The notes under the pieces were generated by a model. That model worked only from the letters and a program-made list of their open reading frames with translations. It searched no databases and was not told the DNA's origin. The position numbers and the translations under genes are program-made. Positions 4,195-5,585 of a stretch of DNA of 5,585 bases are shown piece by piece. The stretch is from UBA6544 sp049601975 (lineage in GTDB: Bacteria; Pseudomonadota; Alphaproteobacteria; UBA8366). Numbering within the stretch: the first letter of the stretch is position 1; every line of letters starts with the position of its first letter. Location of the stretch: positions 1 to 5,585 of the forward strand of contig JBMYRC010000200.1 in the NCBI GenBank assembly GCA_049601975.1. The letters are read 5' to 3'.

Positions 4195-5585
4195 ATGCCG
4201 GATACGGGACCGAACGTAGGGAAGAAAGCGGATAGATACAGGCTACCGGATTCCGACTATGTGGGCGAGGGATGGACGCCGGTCCAACCGGGCTCGGACC
4301 CGGTCCTATACGGGCACGTAGACCTCACGCCGAAAGGTAAGTTCGAGGTACGCAGCTACCAGACCTTCACGCTCACATACACGGTCGGGCGTTTCGGGCT
4401 CGATGACACTGGTGCTATCCGCGTCATCTTTCGCGCCATGGGCGATACCGGCACGTTGCAGACGGATGACCCAACGGCGGACAACTACGTCTCCGCCAAG
4501 GCGAGCAACGACGCCACTCTCTCTGTCGATTACGCGCGGCGCGGCAAGTCTGCGCGACCCCGCTGGAAGTCACTCACCGTCAATGTCACCGGCGGCTACA
4601 TGCGTGAAGGCGATACCATCACCCTCGTCTTCGGCGACACGTCGCACGGCTCGAACGGTCTCAAGCTGCAGACCATGGTGGAGACGGATTTCGAGTTCAA
4701 GTTCCTCGCCGATGTCTGTGCCACCGGCCATTTCGTGCCGATCCCGAACACGCCGACCATCGATATCGTGCCGGGCCGACCGGATGTGTGGCGAGCCGTA
4801 CTGTCTAGCCTGCGCCGTCCGGGAGAGAGTTTTCATTTCGGCCTCAAAGCGGAAGACAGCTGGGGCAATCCGACCGAGCATGCCGCAGGCAGTTTCACGT
4901 TCGAGACCACTCTCCCGGTCAACAACCTGCCCGCGACCTACGACTATCCGCTCGGCGAACGGGCGGTCCTGTTCGAAGGGCTAAGCTGTGACCAGCCGGG
5001 CGAGTTGCGAATCACAGTTAAGGACGCGGCGAGCGGCGACGTGGTGGCGGAATCCCACCCGATGCAAATCCGCGACGGCGATTACGGTGCCTATTGGGGT
5101 GACCTTCATGGGCAGAGCGGAGAGTCCATCGGTATCGGCACCTCGCACAGTTATTTCGAGTTCGCCCGCAACAAAGCATTCCTCGACCTTACCAGCCATC
5201 AAGCCAATGACTTTCAGGTCAACAACAAGTTCTGGGCCTATCTGAACGAGCTGGCGGCGGAGTTCTTGGACGAGGGCCGGTTCGTGACCTTCCCCGGCTA
5301 CGAGTGGTCCGGCAACACAGCGGTCGGCGGCGACCGTAACGTCTATTTCCGCACAGAGGGGCGACAGATCCGCCGCTCATCCCATGCGCTCCTGCCGGAG
5401 CGCCACGACCTCGACACCGACGCGCCGAACGTCAACTTGCTGTTCGAAGGGTTGAAGGACGAGGACTGCGTGGTTTACGCCCATGTCGGCGGGCGTTATG
5501 CGGACATCAAATACGGCCACGATCCGAAGCTCGAACGTTCCATGGAAATCCACTCCGCCTGGGGCACGTTCGAATGGCTGCTGAC
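4195..5585 (+). CDS. DUF3604 family protein (PHP-like metal-binding domain), C-terminus cut by the window edge
   Basis: From the ATG at 4195 the frame stays open for 463 codons to the right edge; members usually run to roughly 600-700 residues, so the C-terminal part is missing. This is the only ATG after an in-frame stop at 4165, and GGAG sits 7 nt upstream. There is no signal peptide, so the protein is probably cytoplasmic. Residues about 40-180 are strand-rich, and 185-290 look like an Ig-like or filamin-like region (RPGESFHFGLKAEDSWGNP near 209-227). The DUF3604 core begins at YWGDLHGQSG (300-309). Its Asp303 and His305 resemble the first metal-ligand motif of PHP phosphoesterases. It continues with TSHQAND (333-339), TFPGYEWSG (365-373), GDRNVYF (379-385), YAHVGGRY (428-435) and MEIHSAWGTFEW (450-461), giving further candidate ligands His335, Glu370, His430, Glu451 and His453. 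No member has an activity I can name with confidence; a metal-dependent hydrolase is an inference from the PHP resemblance. Confidence 0.9.
   Translation, partial: MPDTGPNVGKKADRYRLPDSDYVGEGWTPVQPGSDPVLYGHVDLTPKGKFEVRSYQTFTLTYTVGRFGLDDTGAIRVIFRAMGDTGTLQTDDPTADNYVSAKASNDATLSVDYARRGKSARPRWKSLTVNVTGGYMREGDTITLVFGDTSHGSNGLKLQTMVETDFEFKFLADVCATGHFVPIPNTPTIDIVPGRPDVWRAVLSSLRRPGESFHFGLKAEDSWGNPTEHAAGSFTFETTLPVNNLPATYDYPLGERAVLFEGLSCDQPGELRITVKDAASGDVVAESHPMQIRDGDYGAYWGDLHGQSGESIGIGTSHSYFEFARNKAFLDLTSHQANDFQVNNKFWAYLNELAAEFLDEGRFVTFPGYEWSGNTAVGGDRNVYFRTEGRQIRRSSHALLPERHDLDTDAPNVNLLFEGLKDEDCVVYAHVGGRYADIKYGHDPKLERSMEIHSAWGTFEWLL

Noticed and set aside
4403..4984. Plus-strand open frame of 193 codons rich in Ser, Arg and Thr
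   Set aside because: It is out of frame within the DUF3604 gene; its low-complexity composition is typical of a shifted frame of GC-rich coding DNA.

Overview
The window looks like chromosomal DNA of a Gram-negative proteobacterium, most likely an alphaproteobacterium. Coding GC is high (about 60% by eye), genes are tightly packed with GGAG-type ribosome sites, and the gene families (stand-alone HisD-like dehydrogenase, TfdA/TauD-type dioxygenase, D-2-hydroxyacid dehydrogenase, DUF3604 protein) are common in that class. The taxon is an inference; no rRNA or tRNA is present to fix it. I see no CRISPR array, insertion sequence or phage gene.

Layout. Positions 1-306 (minus strand) hold the N-terminus of a membrane-anchored or exported penicillin-acylase (S45, Ntn-hydrolase) family protein whose remainder lies off the left edge. 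A divergent intergenic region of about 120 bp follows, with a 7-bp inverted repeat. Three plus-strand genes then form a probable operon: a histidinol-dehydrogenase-family enzyme (429-1742), a TauD/TfdA-type Fe(II)/2-oxoglutarate dioxygenase only 9 bp behind it (1752-2588), and after 70 bp a D-isomer-specific 2-hydroxyacid dehydrogenase (2659-3645). Next come a small exported protein of lower GC (3685-4059), a 135-bp leader that can fold so as to pair the next gene's ribosome site, and a large DUF3604 (PHP-like) protein (4195 to the right edge), truncated at 463 residues.

How the genes may work together. The three central enzymes are two NAD(P)-linked alcohol/hydroxyacid oxidoreductases and one oxygenase able to hydroxylate or cleave a C-S, C-O or C-N bond. 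This fits catabolism of a small polar, probably acidic, compound rather than histidine biosynthesis, because no other his gene is nearby. One possibility is a sulfonate or related hydroxyacid: HpsN of sulfopropanediol oxidation belongs to the HisD family, SlcC of sulfolactate oxidation belongs to the 2-hydroxyacid dehydrogenase family, and TauD attacks taurine. No sulfonate-specific lyase, sulfite oxidase or transporter is visible, so the substrate remains open. The flanking acylase and DUF3604 protein could be hydrolases that release or process related substrates, but that is speculation.

No clear new defence or mobile system was found. The best leads are the orphan three-enzyme cassette, the uncharacterised DUF3604 protein, and its possibly structured leader.
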